Shown here one piece after another: positions 7,681-16,081 of a stretch of 64,000 nt of DNA. The notes beneath the pieces are model-generated. The model did not search any database. It had not been told where the DNA came from and saw only the letters and a program-made list of their open reading frames with translations. Positions within the stretch are counted from its first letter, which is position 1. Each line of letters begins with the position of its first letter. The stretch covers positions 124,001-188,000 of the forward strand of contig NZ_JAGKSR010000002.1 in assembly GCF_017939615.1 (NCBI RefSeq). The letters are read 5' to 3'. Made by a program: the position numbers and the translations under genes. Source of the DNA: Microbacterium sp. BLY (GTDB lineage Bacteria > Actinomycetota > Actinomycetes > Actinomycetales > Microbacteriaceae).

Positions 7681-9111
7681 ATGACTGGGAACAACCTCGC
7701 CATCATCGTCCTCGCCGCAGGCCAGGGCACCCGTATGAAGTCGCGCCTGCCGAAAGTGCTGCATCCGATCAGCGGACGTCCGCTCGTCGGGCACGTGCTG
7801 ACGACGGCGACGCGCCTCCAGGCCGCGCACATCGAGGTGGTCGTGCGCCACGAGCGCGACCAGGTGGTCGCCGCGCTGCGCGAGGACTACCCGGACGCCG
7901 TCTTCGTCGACCAGGACGACGTGCCGGGCACCGGCCGGGCCGTCCAGGTGGCGGTCGACGCCCTGCCCGCCGACTTCGACGGCGACGTGCTCGTGCTGTC
8001 CGGGGACTGCCCGCTGGCCGATGTCGACACGCTCTCCGCCTTCCTCGCCGAGCACCGCGCCTCCGGTGCCCCGGCGACCCTCATGACCGCCCTCGTCGAC
8101 GACCCCACCGGCTACGGCCGGGTCATCCGCGACGCCGACGGCGATGTGGACCGCATCGTCGAGCAGAAGGACGCGACCCCGGAGGAGGCGGAGGTCCGCG
8201 AGATCAACGCGGGCATGTATGTCTTCCGTGCGGCGACGCTGCGCACCTACCTGCCGAGGATCGGCGTGGACAACGCCCAGGGCGAGATGTACCTCACCGA
8301 CGTCCCCGGTCTCGTCCGTCGCGACGGCGACCGCGTCGCGGCGTCGATCGTCGCCGACGTCGAGGTCACGTTCGGCGTCAACGACCGCGCCCAGCTGGCC
8401 GAGGTCGGTCGCCGGCTGAACGCCCGCATCGTGCGCCGGTGGCAGCTCGAGGGCGTCACGATCGTCGATCCCGCCACCACGTGGATCGACGACGACGCCA
8501 CCCTCGCGCCCGACGTCACGATCCTGCCGAACACCCAGATCCTGCGCGCCACGACGATCGCCGCCGGCGCGACGATCGGCCCGGACACCACGCTCGTCGA
8601 CTGCGAGGTGGGGGAGGACGCGGTCGTGCGCCGCACCGACGCGACCCTCGCCGTGATCGGCGCGGAGGCCACGGTCGGACCGTTCTCCTACCTCCGCCCC
8701 GGCACCGTGCTCGGCGCGAAGGGGAAGATCGGCGCCTACGTCGAGACGAAGAACGCCGAGATCGGCGAGGGCAGCAAGGTCCCGCACCTGTCGTACGTCG
8801 GCGACGCGACGATCGGCCGCGGTGTGAACCTCGGCGCGAGCACCATCACCGCCAACTACGACGACGTCAACAAGCACCGCACCGAGATCGGCGACGAGGT
8901 GCACACCGGCTCGCACACGGTGCTGGTCGCGCCCGTTAGGCTGGGAGCAGGTGCGAAGACCGGCGCCGGCGCCGTCGTCCGCAAGGACGTCCCGGCCGGT
9001 GCCCTGGCCATGAGCGTCGCCCCCCAGCGCAACGTCGAGGGGTGGGTCGAGAAGAACAGAGCAGGCACGGGAGCGGCGGATGCCGCGGCCCGGGAGAATT
9101 CGGCGGAATAG
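7681..9111 (+). CDS. glmU: Bifunctional GlcNAc-1-P uridyltransferase / GlcN-1-P acetyltransferase
   Basis: A 476-residue cytoplasmic enzyme that makes UDP-GlcNAc for peptidoglycan. The N-terminal pyrophosphorylase domain opens with LAAGQGTRMKSRLPKVLHP. The C-terminal left-handed beta helix shows hexapeptide repeats and the region YVETKNAEIGEGSKVPHLSYVGDATIG with the catalytic His. The nucleotide-binding loop starts at residue 11, so the start cannot be later than the ATG at 7681. Upstream codons in this frame lie inside the tRNA. There is therefore no ribosome site of its own, and translation of a processed, leaderless message is likely. The prs gene follows 7 bases downstream. Confidence 0.96.
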   Translation: MTGNNLAIIVLAAGQGTRMKSRLPKVLHPISGRPLVGHVLTTATRLQAAHIEVVVRHERDQVVAALREDYPDAVFVDQDDVPGTGRAVQVAVDALPADFDGDVLVLSGDCPLADVDTLSAFLAEHRASGAPATLMTALVDDPTGYGRVIRDADGDVDRIVEQKDATPEEAEVREINAGMYVFRAATLRTYLPRIGVDNAQGEMYLTDVPGLVRRDGDRVAASIVADVEVTFGVNDRAQLAEVGRRLNARIVRRWQLEGVTIVDPATTWIDDDATLAPDVTILPNTQILRATTIAAGATIGPDTTLVDCEVGEDAVVRRTDATLAVIGAEATVGPFSYLRPGTVLGAKGKIGAYVETKNAEIGEGSKVPHLSYVGDATIGRGVNLGASTITANYDDVNKHRTEIGDEVHTGSHTVLVAPVRLGAGAKTGAGAVVRKDVPAGALAMSVAPQRNVEGWVEKNRAGTGAADAAARENSAE

Positions 9112-9118
9112 GCGGAGC

Positions 9119-10153
9119 ATGGCCCGGAAGAAGAAGACGGTCGACCTGGATCGCGACAACGGGGTGGCCCCCGGCATCATCGCGAAGACCAAGAAGCGAC
9201 TCGTCGTCGCCGGCGGACGTTCGCATCCCGAGCTCACCGCCGCCGTCGCCGCCTCGCTCGGCACCGAGATCGCTCCGGTCGAGCATCGCACCTTCGCCTC
9301 CGGTGAGATCTACGCGCGCTTCGAGGTCTCCATCCGCGGCGTCGACCTCTTCCTCGTCCAGACGTTCGGCGAACCGGTCAACGAGTGGCTCATGGAGACG
9401 CTCATCATGATCGACGCCGCCAAGCGCGCCTCGGCGAAGCGCATCACCGTCGTCGCCCCGTACTACCCGTATTCGCGTCAGGACAAGAAGGGCCGCGGCC
9501 GCGAGCCGATCAGTGCCCGGCTCGTCGCCGACCTGCTGAAGACGGCGGGTGCCGACCGGGTCATGAGCGTCGACCTGCACGCGGCGCAGATCCAGGGCTT
9601 CTTCGACGGTCCCGTCGACCACCTGTTCGCCAAGCCGGTGCTCCTGGAGCACTTCGAGCGCACGCTGAGCCCGGAGGACCGCGAGATCCTCACGGTCGTC
9701 TCCCCGGACATGGGACGCGTCCGCGTGGCCGACACCTGGTCGGACAGCCTCGGCGCCCCGCTCGCCATCATCCACAAGCGCCGCGACCCGAAGGTGGCCA
9801 ACCAGGTCTCGGTCCACGAGATCGTCGGCACCGTCGAGGGCCGGACGTGCCTGCTCGTCGACGACATGATCGACACGGGCGGCACGATCGTGAAGGCCGC
9901 ACAGGCACTGAAGGCGAACGGTGCGCACCGTGTGATCGTCGCGGCGACCCACGCGATCTTCAGCGACCCGGCCTCGGAGCGTCTGCAGGACGCGGCGATC
10001 GACGAGGTCGTCGTCACCGACACGATCCCGCTGTCGGCCTCGCGTCGCTGGGAGACGCTGACGGTCCTGCCGATCGCGCCGCTGCTCGCGCGCGCCATCC
10101 ACGAGGTCTTCGAGGACGGTTCCGTCACGAGCATGTTCGGCGGGGACGCGTAA
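9119..10153 (+). CDS. prs: Ribose-phosphate pyrophosphokinase
   Basis: A 344-residue enzyme that makes PRPP from ribose-5-phosphate and ATP for nucleotide, His and Trp synthesis. Visible family motifs are SRQDKKGRGREPISARLVADLL (flexible loop), DLHAAQIQGFF and the PRPP loop LLVDDMIDTGGTI. The first ~25 residues are a basic extension beyond the Escherichia coli start. I take the ATG at 9119, just after the glmU stop and a weak GGCGGAG site. glmU-prs is a common actinobacterial pair. Confidence 0.96.
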   Translation: MARKKKTVDLDRDNGVAPGIIAKTKKRLVVAGGRSHPELTAAVAASLGTEIAPVEHRTFASGEIYARFEVSIRGVDLFLVQTFGEPVNEWLMETLIMIDAAKRASAKRITVVAPYYPYSRQDKKGRGREPISARLVADLLKTAGADRVMSVDLHAAQIQGFFDGPVDHLFAKPVLLEHFERTLSPEDREILTVVSPDMGRVRVADTWSDSLGAPLAIIHKRRDPKVANQVSVHEIVGTVEGRTCLLVDDMIDTGGTIVKAAQALKANGAHRVIVAATHAIFSDPASERLQDAAIDEVVVTDTIPLSASRRWETLTVLPIAPLLARAIHEVFEDGSVTSMFGGDA

Positions 10154-10192
10154 CGCATCGGAACGGCACAGCCCGCGCATAGCCGGGTTGCC

Positions 10193-10198
10193 TACGGT
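10193..10198 (+). promoter_or_regulatory. -10 box TACGGT for the flavin redox operon
   Basis: TACGGT about 49 bases before the ATG of the FMN_bind lipoprotein, in the 93-base gap after prs; the leader would be about 42 nt and carries a GGAGGA site. Confidence 0.4.
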
Positions 10199-10246
10199 CG
10201 TGATCATCGACGGAAGAGTCGACCGACGCCGACCACGGAGGACATC

Positions 10247-10720
10247 ATGATCCGCACCACCGTTCCGACCTCTGTCCGCACGGGCTCCGCGCTCCTCGGG
10301 ATCGCAGGGCTGTTCGTCCTCGCCGGATGCTCGTCCACCGGCGGCACCGCCGACGCGCCGGCGGGGGCCGACCAGACCACCGGGTCGAACTCCTCCTCCT
10401 CGAGCGGCGGCGACGCGTCCGGCACGTACAAGGACGGCACCTACACCGCCGACGGCTCGTACCAGACGCCCGAGACGGTCGAGGAGATCAGCGTCACGCT
10501 CACTCTCGCGGATGGGGTCGTGACCGATGTCGAGGTGACCGGCGATCCGAAGGCGCCCGAGACGGAGCGCTACCAGGGCGAATTCATCGACGGAATCGCC
10601 GATGAGGTCGTGGGCAAGCCGATCGACGAGCTGAAGGTCAGCCGGGTGGCCGGCTCGTCGCTGACGAGCGGCGGATTCAACGACGCCGTCGCCGCCATCA
10701 AGGAGCAGGCCGCCGCGTAG
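10247..10720 (+). CDS. FMN-binding domain lipoprotein
   Basis: A 157-residue exported lipoprotein: lipobox LAGC (Cys28), a Ser/Gly-rich linker to about residue 60, then one FMN_bind domain. The domain opens with GTYKDGTYTADGSYQTPE and ends with the stretch where ApbE attaches FMN. The usual D-x-x-S-G-A-T/S motif is replaced here by SRVAGSS (to about residue 138), followed by the usual LTSGGFNDA. A Ser remains as possible acceptor, but the Asp and the SGA core have changed. It is first in an operon with apbE and a membrane reductase, which suggests it carries electrons outside the membrane. Confidence 0.88.
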   Translation: MIRTTVPTSVRTGSALLGIAGLFVLAGCSSTGGTADAPAGADQTTGSNSSSSSGGDASGTYKDGTYTADGSYQTPETVEEISVTLTLADGVVTDVEVTGDPKAPETERYQGEFIDGIADEVVGKPIDELKVSRVAGSSLTSGGFNDAVAAIKEQAAA

Positions 10721-10735
10721 GCGCGAGGCGTCGTC

Positions 10736-11626
10736 ATGGCGGGCTGGCGTTTCGAGGCGATCGGCACCGGGTGGGAGATCGAGACCGGTGCACCGCTTCC
10801 AGATGACGTCCGGGCAGCGGTGACCGCGGAGATCGAGCGGTTCGACCGGGCTTGGTCCCGGTTCCGGGACGACTCGGACGTGACCCGACTCGGACGGTCC
10901 GGGGGCCTGCTGGCGTCACCGGATGCGGCCGCGATGCTCGACGCCTACCGCGAGCTCGACGCGGCGACGGCCGGGGCGGTCAACCCCCTGGTCGCGGACA
11001 GCCTCGCGGCGCTCGGCTATGACGCCGCGTACTCGCTGACGGCGGGGGACCCGCGCCCGGCACCGGCGGCCTGGGCCGATCGGCTGACCTGGTCGGAGGA
11101 CGCGGTGGCCGCGGCGGCCCCGGCGCTGCTGGACGTGGGTGCCCTCGGCAAGGGCCGTCTCGTCGACCGGGTCATGCAGGTGCTGAGCGGCATGCCCGGC
11201 GATGTGGTCGTGGACGCCGGTGGCGACATCCGCGTGCGCGGCGCCGCCGTGCGGATCGCTCTGGAACACCCGTACGACGCGCGGAAGGCGATCGGGGTGG
11301 TCGAGCTCCGGGACGGCGCGCTCTGCGCCTCGGCCGTCAACCGTCGCGCCTGGGGCGACGGGCTCCACCACGTGCTCGACGCGCGCACCGGGCAGCCCGT
11401 GCGCACGTGGGCCGCGACGTGGGCGCTCGCCCCCGAGGCGATGACGGCCGATGCCATCGCCACCGCGCTGTTCTTCGACGGCGGCCCCGCCCTCGCCGAA
11501 CGGTGGCGCACCGAGTGGGTGCGCATGACGACCGACGGTCGGGTGCAGCGCTCGCCCGGCTGTCCCGCCGAACTCTTCACCGCGGCCGCCGCCGCGACCG
11601 GAACCGGGGGAGACAGGACACCATGA
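10736..11626 (+). CDS. apbE: FAD:protein FMN transferase
   Basis: A 296-residue ApbE-family enzyme that links FMN from FAD to a Thr or Ser of target proteins. Typical segments are WSRFRDDSDVTRL, LDVGALGKGRLVDRV (metal and FAD site) and VDAGGDIRVRG. An in-frame stop (10718-10720, that of the upstream gene) lies just before the ATG, so no signal peptide is possible; many bacterial ApbE proteins are exported. It lies 15 bases after the FMN_bind gene and overlaps the reductase gene by ATGA. Confidence 0.93.
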   Translation: MAGWRFEAIGTGWEIETGAPLPDDVRAAVTAEIERFDRAWSRFRDDSDVTRLGRSGGLLASPDAAAMLDAYRELDAATAGAVNPLVADSLAALGYDAAYSLTAGDPRPAPAAWADRLTWSEDAVAAAAPALLDVGALGKGRLVDRVMQVLSGMPGDVVVDAGGDIRVRGAAVRIALEHPYDARKAIGVVELRDGALCASAVNRRAWGDGLHHVLDARTGQPVRTWAATWALAPEAMTADAIATALFFDGGPALAERWRTEWVRMTTDGRVQRSPGCPAELFTAAAAATGTGGDRTP

Positions 11627-13197
11627 CCACCGCTTTCACCGCTGTCCGCCAGCGCGTCCTCGCCGTGCTGGGGGCGCTGTCGATGTACCGCCTCGTCCTG
11701 TTCGCGCTCGCCGCGCTCGCACTCGTCGCCCTCGTGCTCTCGCTGCTCGGTGTGATCGTGTCGCCGACCCCGCTCGAGCTGGTGGTCTCGTTCGCGGTCC
11801 TCGCGGTGGTCATCTCCGCGGTGGACGCCGTCGCGCAGCGGATCGTCCGGCTGCCGTGGCGCGTCGAGTCGTCGCTGGTGACGGCCCTCATCCTGCTGTT
11901 CGTGCTGCGACCGGGGGTCGAGCCTGCGGCGCTGCTTGGCCTCGCCATCACGGGCGCGGTGGCGAGCGCGTCCAAGTACCTCCTCGCCTGGCGCGGCCGG
12001 CACATCTTCAACCCTGCCGCGTTCGGCGCCGCCGTCGTGTCGATCCTTGGGGCCTTCGGCAGCCTCGACTGGCTGGGGACGTCGTCGTCGTGGTGGGTCG
12101 GCACCCCCGTGCTCGCGGTCCCGGTCGTGCTCCTCGGGCTCGCCGTCCTGTGGCGCACGGAGAAGGTGCGGGTGGTCCTGCTCTTCCTCGTGGTCGCCGT
12201 GGCCACCTCGATCGTGCGGCAGGCCGTGCAGGCCGTGCAGTTCGACGTGTCGTTCGACCTCGCGACGGCGCTGTCGTTCGCGGTGCTGCAGTCACCCTTC
12301 CTCTTCCTGGGCGCGTTCATGCTGTCGGAACCGCTCACCCTCCCGCCCCGACGTCGCCAGCAGCTCGTCGTCGCCGTGGTGGTCGGCGTCCTCGCCGGCT
12401 GGCCGATCTCGGTGGCGGGCCTCTTCACCCTCGGGCAGGAGCGCGCGCTGCTCATCGGCAACCTCGTCGCCTTCGCGTTCGCGCTCCGCGGGTCGGTGCG
12501 TCTCGTGCTCGAGCGGCGGGCGTTCGTGACTCCCACCGCGCAGGAGCTCACCTTCCGGGCACAGGGGCCGGTCCGGTTCCTTCCCGGTCAGTACCTCGAG
12601 CTGGATGTACCCCACCGGCGACCGGACGCGCGGGGCACTCGTCGCGAGTTCAGCATCGTCTCGGCGCCGGCCGATCTGCCGACCCTCCGGATCGCGTACA
12701 AGAACGGCGACCAGCAGCGTCCGTCGAGCTACAAGCGGGCGCTCGCGGCCGCCGAGCCCGGCGCGACCTTCGCCGTGACGGGAACCTGGGGCGACTTCGT
12801 CCTCCCGCGCGGCGACGAACCCGTGCTCATGGTGGCGGCGGGCATCGGGGTGACGCCGTTCGTGTCGCAGCTCCGGCAGCTCCGGGCGACGGGGGAGCAG
12901 CGCGACATCGTCCTCGTCTACGTGGCCGCATCGGCGGAGGAGCTCGCGTTCCGCGACGAGCTCGCGGAGACGGGCGTCCGCACGGTCGTGTTCACCCGGG
13001 ACGAGCCCGCCGACCTGCCGGCCCACTGGACCTGGGCGCAGGGGGCCCGACTCGACGCCGACACCCTTGAGCGTGCGGTCGGAGACCTGTCCGCCCGCCA
13101 CGCGTTCATCTCCGGGCCGCCCCGCCTCATCGCCGACCTCGCGCCCGCGCTCCAGAAGGCCCGGTCGCTCACGACCGACGCCTTCGCCGGCTACTGA
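11623..13197 (+). CDS. NqrB/RnfD-like membrane domain fused to FAD/NAD(P) oxidoreductase
   Basis: A 524-residue fusion. Residues ~1-300 are about ten membrane helices with RnfD/NqrB features (SASKYLLAWRGRHIFNPAAFG). Residues ~305-524 are a cytoplasmic ferredoxin-NADP reductase module: FLPGQYLELDVP, the FAD motif RREFSIVSAP and the nucleotide motif AAGIGVTPFVSQLR, ending in FISGPP. It should take electrons from NAD(P)H through FAD across the membrane, most simply to the flavinylated lipoprotein of the same operon. Overlap with apbE is ATGA. It lacks the other Nqr/Rnf subunits, so ion pumping is not implied. Confidence 0.88.
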   Translation: MTTAFTAVRQRVLAVLGALSMYRLVLFALAALALVALVLSLLGVIVSPTPLELVVSFAVLAVVISAVDAVAQRIVRLPWRVESSLVTALILLFVLRPGVEPAALLGLAITGAVASASKYLLAWRGRHIFNPAAFGAAVVSILGAFGSLDWLGTSSSWWVGTPVLAVPVVLLGLAVLWRTEKVRVVLLFLVVAVATSIVRQAVQAVQFDVSFDLATALSFAVLQSPFLFLGAFMLSEPLTLPPRRRQQLVVAVVVGVLAGWPISVAGLFTLGQERALLIGNLVAFAFALRGSVRLVLERRAFVTPTAQELTFRAQGPVRFLPGQYLELDVPHRRPDARGTRREFSIVSAPADLPTLRIAYKNGDQQRPSSYKRALAAAEPGATFAVTGTWGDFVLPRGDEPVLMVAAGIGVTPFVSQLRQLRATGEQRDIVLVYVAASAEELAFRDELAETGVRTVVFTRDEPADLPAHWTWAQGARLDADTLERAVGDLSARHAFISGPPRLIADLAPALQKARSLTTDAFAGY

Positions 13198-13199
13198 CC

Positions 13200-13299
13200 C
13201 GCCTCGCCCTCGCCCCGCCCAGGCCCTCGCCCCGCCCGGGCCCTCGCCCCGCCCCCCATCCTCCAAGGCCCCCATCCTCCAAGGCCCCGCCCCTGGCAC
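13200..13299. repeat. C-rich short tandem repeats
   Basis: Three near-identical units CCCTCGCCCCGCCC followed by two copies of CCATCCTCCAAGGCC. The composition is almost free of A and T. This lies directly after the reductase stop, and no gene is visible. Confidence 0.7.
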
Positions 13300-13302
13300 C
13301 GC

Positions 13303-13680
13303 CTGCACGATCCCGCCCCGCCCGCGCGACCTCTTCCCCAGTCTCGTCGTGCATCCGTTCTCCGATCGTGCAGGTGTGCCCAGTCGCCGTGGAGATACCG
13401 GTGCACGACCGGGGTGCGGGTGCACGACGGGCTGCCGGGTCTCGTCGTGCGTCCGCCTTCTGATCGTGCAGGCGGGGCCGATCACTGTGTGGAGACGGGG
13501 GCACGACCGGGGTGCGGGTGCACGACGGGCTGCCGGGTCTGTTCGTGCGTCCGTCTTCCGATCGTGCAGGCGCGGCCGATCACTGTGTGGAGACGGGGGC
13601 ACGACCGGGGTGCGGGTGCACGACTCTTCTCGGGTCTCGTCGCGCGTCCGTTTTCCGATCGTGCAGGCGGGGCGGGGCGT
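13303..13680. repeat. Tandem ~98-bp extragenic repeats with TGCACGA palindromes
   Basis: Units begin at 13340, 13438, 13536 and 13633 (periods 98, 98 and 97); the last is partial. Each holds a direct pair of TGCACGAC, a GCACGAC/GTCGTGC hairpin (13422-13428 with 13444-13450 in unit 1) and a GATCGTGCAGG end. Outer arms CTGCACGATC (13303-13312) and GATCGTGCAG (13364-13373) form an inverted repeat like that at 6381-6449. The 532-base gap between the convergent reductase and histidine kinase genes (13198-13729) holds only these repeats and G/C-rich filler; ORFs across it merely repeat each other. Confidence 0.85.
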
Positions 13681-13729
13681 GCAGCGGGGCGGGGCGTGCG
13701 GGTGGGGCGGGGGGTCCGGAAGGGGCGCG

Positions 13730-15253
13730 TCAGGCGTCGGGGGGAGTGTCCCCCTCGGGCGGGCTCAGCGGGAGCCGGACCGTGAAGGTCGTGTCACCGG
13801 GCTCGCTCTCCACGGAGATCCGCCCGTGATGGCCTTCCACGATGGCCTTGACGATCGCCAGGCCGAGGCCCGTCCCGCCGGTCTGGCGGGCGCGGGAGCT
13901 GTCGCCGCGCGCGAACCGGGCGAACAGCTCGTCGCGGAGGGCCGGGTCGATCCCCGGACCGTCGTCGTGCACGCGCAGCATGGCGTCGCCGTCCTCCTGC
14001 GTCACCGTCAGTGTGACGGTCGTCCCGGCAGGAGTGTGGGTGCGGGCGTTGGCGAGGAGGTTCGCGACGACCTGGTGCAGTCGTCCCGCATCGCCCACGA
14101 CCGTGACCGGCTCGTCCGGGACCTCGATGTTCCAGTGGTGGTCCACCGCGGTGGGACGGGCGTCCGAGAGCCCCTCGAGCGCGAGCTGCGCGAGGTCGAC
14201 GGTGCCGTACACGAGCTCTCGGCCCTCGTCGAGGCGCGCGAGGAGCAGGAGATCCTCGACGAGGCGCGTCATCCGCAGCGACTGGGCCTGGATACGCTCC
14301 AACGAGGATGTCGTGCTCTCGACGACCTGGTCCTCCCTGGTGGATTCCGGGGCCTGGCGCAGGGCGCGCAGCGACAGCTCCGAGTACCCGCGGATGGAGG
14401 CGAGCGGCGTGCGCAGCTCGTGGCTGGCGTCCGCGACGAATCGCCGCATCTGTTCCTCGTTCCGCTGGCGTGCCGCGAGCGACGTGTCGACGTGGTCGAG
14501 CAGTTTGTTGAGGGCCGCCCCGACGAGACCGGTCTCCGTCCGCGGGTCTGCCTCGCTCGCCGGCACGCGCTCCGTGATGCTGACCTCGCCGCGGTCGAGC
14601 TGCTGATTGGCGACCCTCGTCGCGGTCGCCGCGACCGCCCGCAGCGGCCGCAGCCCGACGCGGATCGTGACCGCCGTGGTGAGGGCGAGGAGGATGAGCC
14701 CGCCCGCCGTCGCGAGCAGGATCACGGTGAGGAGCTGGGCGAGCTGATTCTGGACGTCGTCGCGGGGGAGTCCGGTTATGACGACGACGCCGTTGCTCGC
14801 GGTCGTGGCGTAGACGCGGTACGAGCCGAGTCCGTCGAAGGAGACGGTGGCGGGGGTGCCGAGGGCCACCGTGCCGTAGAGCTTCTGCAGCTGTTCGGTC
14901 GTCAGCGTCTGCGGCGTGCTGTTCAGTGCCCCGCGGGTGTCTTCGAAGGTGACGCCGCTGGGTCCGGCGATGGGGCTGCCGATCGACAGCAGCAGTCCGG
15001 GGACGGGATCGAGGCGGGACAGGATGTTGTCGACGGTCGCCTCCGTCGGGGCCGTGCCCTCGACGATCCGGTCGCTGATCGTCATGGCGTAACTCTTGAC
15101 CTTGTTGTCGAGCTGGTCTTCGAGCGTGCTGCCCAGGGTGGCACTGGTGATGACGGCGACGATGACGAGGATCAGCGACACGAACCCGATCACGGCGGTC
15201 ATCAGCCGGGTCTGCAGGCTCATGGGCCGTCGCGTCATCGTCGCTCCGCTCAC
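13730..15253 (-). CDS. OmpR-type sensor histidine kinase
   Basis: A 507-residue membrane kinase. TM1 is at about residues 12-38, then an extracytoplasmic sensor region of ~130 residues, TM2 near 170-190 and a HAMP linker. The H-box is FVADASHELRTPLASIRGY, the N-box HQVVANLLANARTHTP and the G-boxes DDGPGID and GGTGLGLAIV. It phosphorylates the response regulator encoded just upstream. The GTG at 15253 overlaps the regulator stop (GTGA); an ATG at 15238 is the alternative. The stimulus cannot be read from the sequence. Confidence 0.94.
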   Translation of the reverse strand: MSGATMTRRPMSLQTRLMTAVIGFVSLILVIVAVITSATLGSTLEDQLDNKVKSYAMTISDRIVEGTAPTEATVDNILSRLDPVPGLLLSIGSPIAGPSGVTFEDTRGALNSTPQTLTTEQLQKLYGTVALGTPATVSFDGLGSYRVYATTASNGVVVITGLPRDDVQNQLAQLLTVILLATAGGLILLALTTAVTIRVGLRPLRAVAATATRVANQQLDRGEVSITERVPASEADPRTETGLVGAALNKLLDHVDTSLAARQRNEEQMRRFVADASHELRTPLASIRGYSELSLRALRQAPESTREDQVVESTTSSLERIQAQSLRMTRLVEDLLLLARLDEGRELVYGTVDLAQLALEGLSDARPTAVDHHWNIEVPDEPVTVVGDAGRLHQVVANLLANARTHTPAGTTVTLTVTQEDGDAMLRVHDDGPGIDPALRDELFARFARGDSSRARQTGGTGLGLAIVKAIVEGHHGRISVESEPGDTTFTVRLPLSPPEGDTPPDA

Positions 15254-15978
15254 TGCGGGGCCTTGATCATGTAGCCGACGCCGCGCACGGTGTGCAGGAG
15301 GGGCGTGCGGCCGGCGTCGATCTTCTTCCGGAGGTAGGAGATGTAGAGCTCGACGACGGAGGACTTCCCGCCGAAGTCGTAGCTCCAGACCCGGTCGAGG
15401 ATCTGTGCCTTGGACAGCACCCGGCGCTCGTTGCGCATGAGGTAGCGCAGCAGTTCGAACTCGGTCGCCGTGAGGTCGATCTCCACCCCATCGCGGACGA
15501 CCTCGTGGCTGTCCTCGTTGAGGGTGAGGTCGGCGACGCGGAGGATCGACTGCCCGTCATCGGCGCTCACGTGTCCGGTGCGCCGGATGATCGCGCGCAG
15601 CCGGGCGATCACCTCTTCCAGGCTGAACGGCTTCGTCACGTAGTCGTCGCCGCCCGCCGTGAGCCCGGCCACGCGGTCGCCCACGGCGTCCTTCGCGGTG
15701 AGGAAGAGGACGGGGACGAGGTTGCCGGCTTCACGGAGCCGCTTCAGGACGGCCATGCCGTCGAGGTCGGGCATCATGATGTCGAGCACGAGGGCGTCCG
15801 GCTCGAACTCCTTCGCGACCTGGATCGCCTCGAGACCCGAGGAGGCGGTGCGCACCTCCCAGCCCTCCATGCGCAGGGCCATCGCGAGCAGATCGGTGAG
15901 CATCTGCTCGTCGTCCACGGCGAGGATGCGCAGAGGGGAGCCGTCCGGGCGGCGCAGTTCGGGCAGGTCGCTGGTCAT
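15250..15978 (-). CDS. OmpR/PhoB-family response regulator
   Basis: A 242-residue regulator. The receiver domain has acidic DDEQ, the phospho-acceptor Asp in LDIMMPDLDG and the conserved Lys in TKPFSLEEV. The C-terminal winged helix runs from about residue 145 (LTATEFELLRYLMRNERRVLSKAQILDRVW) to VRGVGYMI. It resembles the PrrA/TcrA type of actinobacterial regulators. It is first gene of the two-gene operon and divergent from the FAD oxidase, about 100 bases away, so it may control that gene. Confidence 0.95.
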   Translation of the reverse strand: MTSDLPELRRPDGSPLRILAVDDEQMLTDLLAMALRMEGWEVRTASSGLEAIQVAKEFEPDALVLDIMMPDLDGMAVLKRLREAGNLVPVLFLTAKDAVGDRVAGLTAGGDDYVTKPFSLEEVIARLRAIIRRTGHVSADDGQSILRVADLTLNEDSHEVVRDGVEIDLTATEFELLRYLMRNERRVLSKAQILDRVWSYDFGGKSSVVELYISYLRKKIDAGRTPLLHTVRGVGYMIKAPQ

Positions 15979-16069
15979 GTCTCTATTCTGCGGAATCTCC
16001 TATGTGATTTCTATGGAACCGGTTATGGGTTCTCTGAGAGCGGGACTGCCGAATGTCCGTCCCCGGGTC

Positions 16070-16075
16070 TACCGT
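16070..16075 (+). promoter_or_regulatory. Leaderless -10 box TACCGT
   Basis: TACCGT ends 6 bases before the ATG at 16082. This places transcription start on the start codon and favours ATG 16082 over the in-frame GTG at 16076. Confidence 0.6.
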
Positions 16076-16081
16076 GTGCTC

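Noticed and set aside
13303..13680. CRISPR array
   Set aside because: The ~98-base units are contiguous and nearly identical over their whole length; there are no short repeats with unique spacers and no cas genes.
13067..15274. A 735-codon plus-strand frame over the repeats and opposite the histidine kinase
   Set aside because: The repeat part only reiterates one peptide and the rest is antisense to a well-defined kinase.
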